DNA of 64,000 nt, taken from positions 1-64,000 of the forward strand of contig NZ_JBGAFX010000002.1 in the NCBI RefSeq assembly GCF_044227025.1. Direction: 5' to 3'. The position numbers and the translations under genes are program-made. Of this stretch, positions 63,206-64,000 are shown one piece after another. Within the stretch, counting starts at the first letter, position 1. Each line of letters begins with the position of its first letter. Below the pieces are notes generated by a model. It had not been told where the DNA came from. It worked only from the letters and a program-made list of their open reading frames with translations, and did no database searches. This stretch comes from Dokdonella_A sp044227025 (GTDB lineage Bacteria > Pseudomonadota > Gammaproteobacteria > Xanthomonadales > Rhodanobacteraceae).

Positions 63206-63680
63206 TTTGGACAACTCCAGTGTTGGGAGCGTCACGCGCAGGCAGGTGCTCCGGCCAATGCTGGCGGGAGCCCGGTCGCTCGGACGCAGGTCACCGATCG
63301 GTGAGGATCGGCGCGAACCCGGAGCGTTCCCATAGAACCGCGCTGCAGGGTCGAAGATGGCGGATCGACGGGCCGTGGTGGCCGGCGATTCCGGATTGGT
63401 TGCGACGAAAGCCGATCGGCGCGGAGCGTGGATCTAAGCCGAAGAGGCAGCGATCAGGATCACGTTCCAGAGGGAAAACCGCGTGGCGGCGCAACAAACA
63501 CCGCGCACCATACACGAATGGTGCGCAACAAGCGACTGAATTATCGGACAAGCGGTTGGCGTTCAGGGAACGTGATTCCGGCACGATCCGCCAGAATGCC
63601 TTCGGCGCGCGTCGGGGCGTTGCGCGCGTCGCGCGCCCGCGGTGGCGCCGGTGTCTACTGGAACACCGTTGGAGGTGTGG
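63206..63680. other. Intergenic stretch upstream of rhlE, with hairpin
   Basis: This 475-bp divergent gap holds a perfect 9-bp inverted repeat, GCGCACCAT-ACACGA-ATGGTGCGC (63503-63526). On the minus strand GATAAT (63540-63545) is a candidate -10. If used, rhlE would have a leader of over 300 nt with the hairpin near its 5' end, which would be in keeping with cold-inducible DEAD-box helicase mRNAs. No credible gene lies here; the 97-residue minus-strand frame at 63291-63584 reads as shadow. Confidence 0.4.
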
Positions 63681-64000
63681 ATGCCCCTACATTTCGCTCG
63701 CCGTCTCGCCGTCCTTTGCGCTGCGGCCGCCGTACCATGTTCCGCGGCGGTCCAGCACGACCTGGTGTTCGACCAGCCTGCGCCGTTCGCGCGCAACGAG
63801 GCCTTGCTCGAACGCATGTTCAGCCCTCTGCTCGCGCAGGCGCTGCGTGAGCAACTCGCCAAGGCGCGCGGTTCGACCGACACCCTGGCGATCGATCTCG
63901 CGCAGGAGCGGTTCGAGCTGTACGTGCCTGACGGCGCGGCGCCCGCGGCTGGCTACGGCCTGCTGGTGTTCGTGCCGCCGTGGGATGCGCAGGGACTGCC
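63681..64000 (+). CDS. Secreted protein, probable alpha/beta hydrolase-like (partial)
   Basis: The gene runs off the window end. GGAGGT lies 4 bp before the ATG. The visible 106 residues begin with a signal peptide (MPLHFARRLAVLCAAAAVPC then SAA). The mature part reads VQHDLVFDQPAPFARNEALL, and later GYGLLVFVPPWDAQGLP. A first beta strand ending in VPPW suggests the start of an esterase/depolymerase-type alpha/beta hydrolase, but the catalytic Ser would be beyond the window. Confidence 0.6.
   Translation, partial: MPLHFARRLAVLCAAAAVPCSAAVQHDLVFDQPAPFARNEALLERMFSPLLAQALREQLAKARGSTDTLAIDLAQERFELYVPDGAAPAAGYGLLVFVPPWDAQGL

Noticed and set aside
63291..63584. 97-residue minus-strand frame upstream of rhlE
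   Set aside because: No ribosome-binding site, mixed composition and no recognisable fold; more likely leader or promoter DNA.

Overview
This 64 kb window is high-GC chromosomal DNA from a gammaproteobacterium. The gene orders maf / rng / yhdP / tldD / darP / pmbA, miaA-hfq-hflX-hflK-hflC-DUF2065-purA, scpA-scpB-rluB, yciI-bolA-smc-zipA and tdh-tilS-xseB-ispA, together with the protein sequences, point to the Lysobacterales (Xanthomonadales), perhaps a Rhodanobacteraceae-like lineage. This placement comes from gene content only. There is no rRNA or tRNA gene, no IS element, no prophage and no CRISPR array that I can support.

Layout. 1-900: two nested tandem repeat blocks. 941-3784: a three-gene minus-strand operon (alpha/beta hydrolase, FemAB/GNAT-like transferase, divergent arginase-fold protein). 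4254-17213: the maf...pmbA housekeeping block, interrupted between maf and rng by two minus-strand genes (a small secreted protein and a ToxR-like TPR regulator). 17303-22713: a secreted unknown, a DUF4870 membrane protein, then ispA, xseB, tilS and tdh on the minus strand. 22943-30014: a response regulator, miaA, hfq, hflX (which appears to start at CTG), hflKC, DUF2065 and purA. 30125-38393: accessory and regulatory genes, namely a V4R-GGDEF-EAL c-di-GMP enzyme, an XRE regulator, a MAPEG protein, an EamA transporter, a class IV aminotransferase, a DUF72 protein, a type II NADH dehydrogenase and a small GNAT. 38488-44435: a TPR serine/threonine kinase with its ECF sigma factor, a divergent secreted delta-60 repeat protein, and a CsgG-like protein. 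44618-53485: the chromosome-segregation cluster rluB, scpB, scpA, yciI, bolA, smc, zipA. 53536-54413: two unrecognised genes of lower GC. 54537-57190: a Cpx-like module (Spy/CpxP-like protein, response regulator, histidine kinase). 57237-60482: a TetR / acyl-CoA-binding protein operon divergent from a 661-residue two-domain fatty acyl-CoA reductase. 60931-64000: a phasin, rhlE and the start of a secreted protein.

How the parts work together. The segregation genes would form the SMC-ScpAB condensin. hflX-hflKC couples ribosome rescue with FtsH control beside hfq. TldD and PmbA form a peptidase pair. The 57-61 kb block reads as an acyl-CoA / fatty alcohol module next to a polyhydroxyalkanoate granule protein.

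The strongest unexplained signals are three. (1) A family of intergenic repeats recurs at six or more loci; at four of them variable inverted-repeat stems close the same hexaloop ATGGAT. (2) Two unrelated secreted proteins share a C-terminal ending of the form I-F-x-[DN]-G-F-[DE]. (3) hflX has no ATG, GTG or TTG that could start the full-length protein, but it has a well-placed Shine-Dalgarno before CTG.
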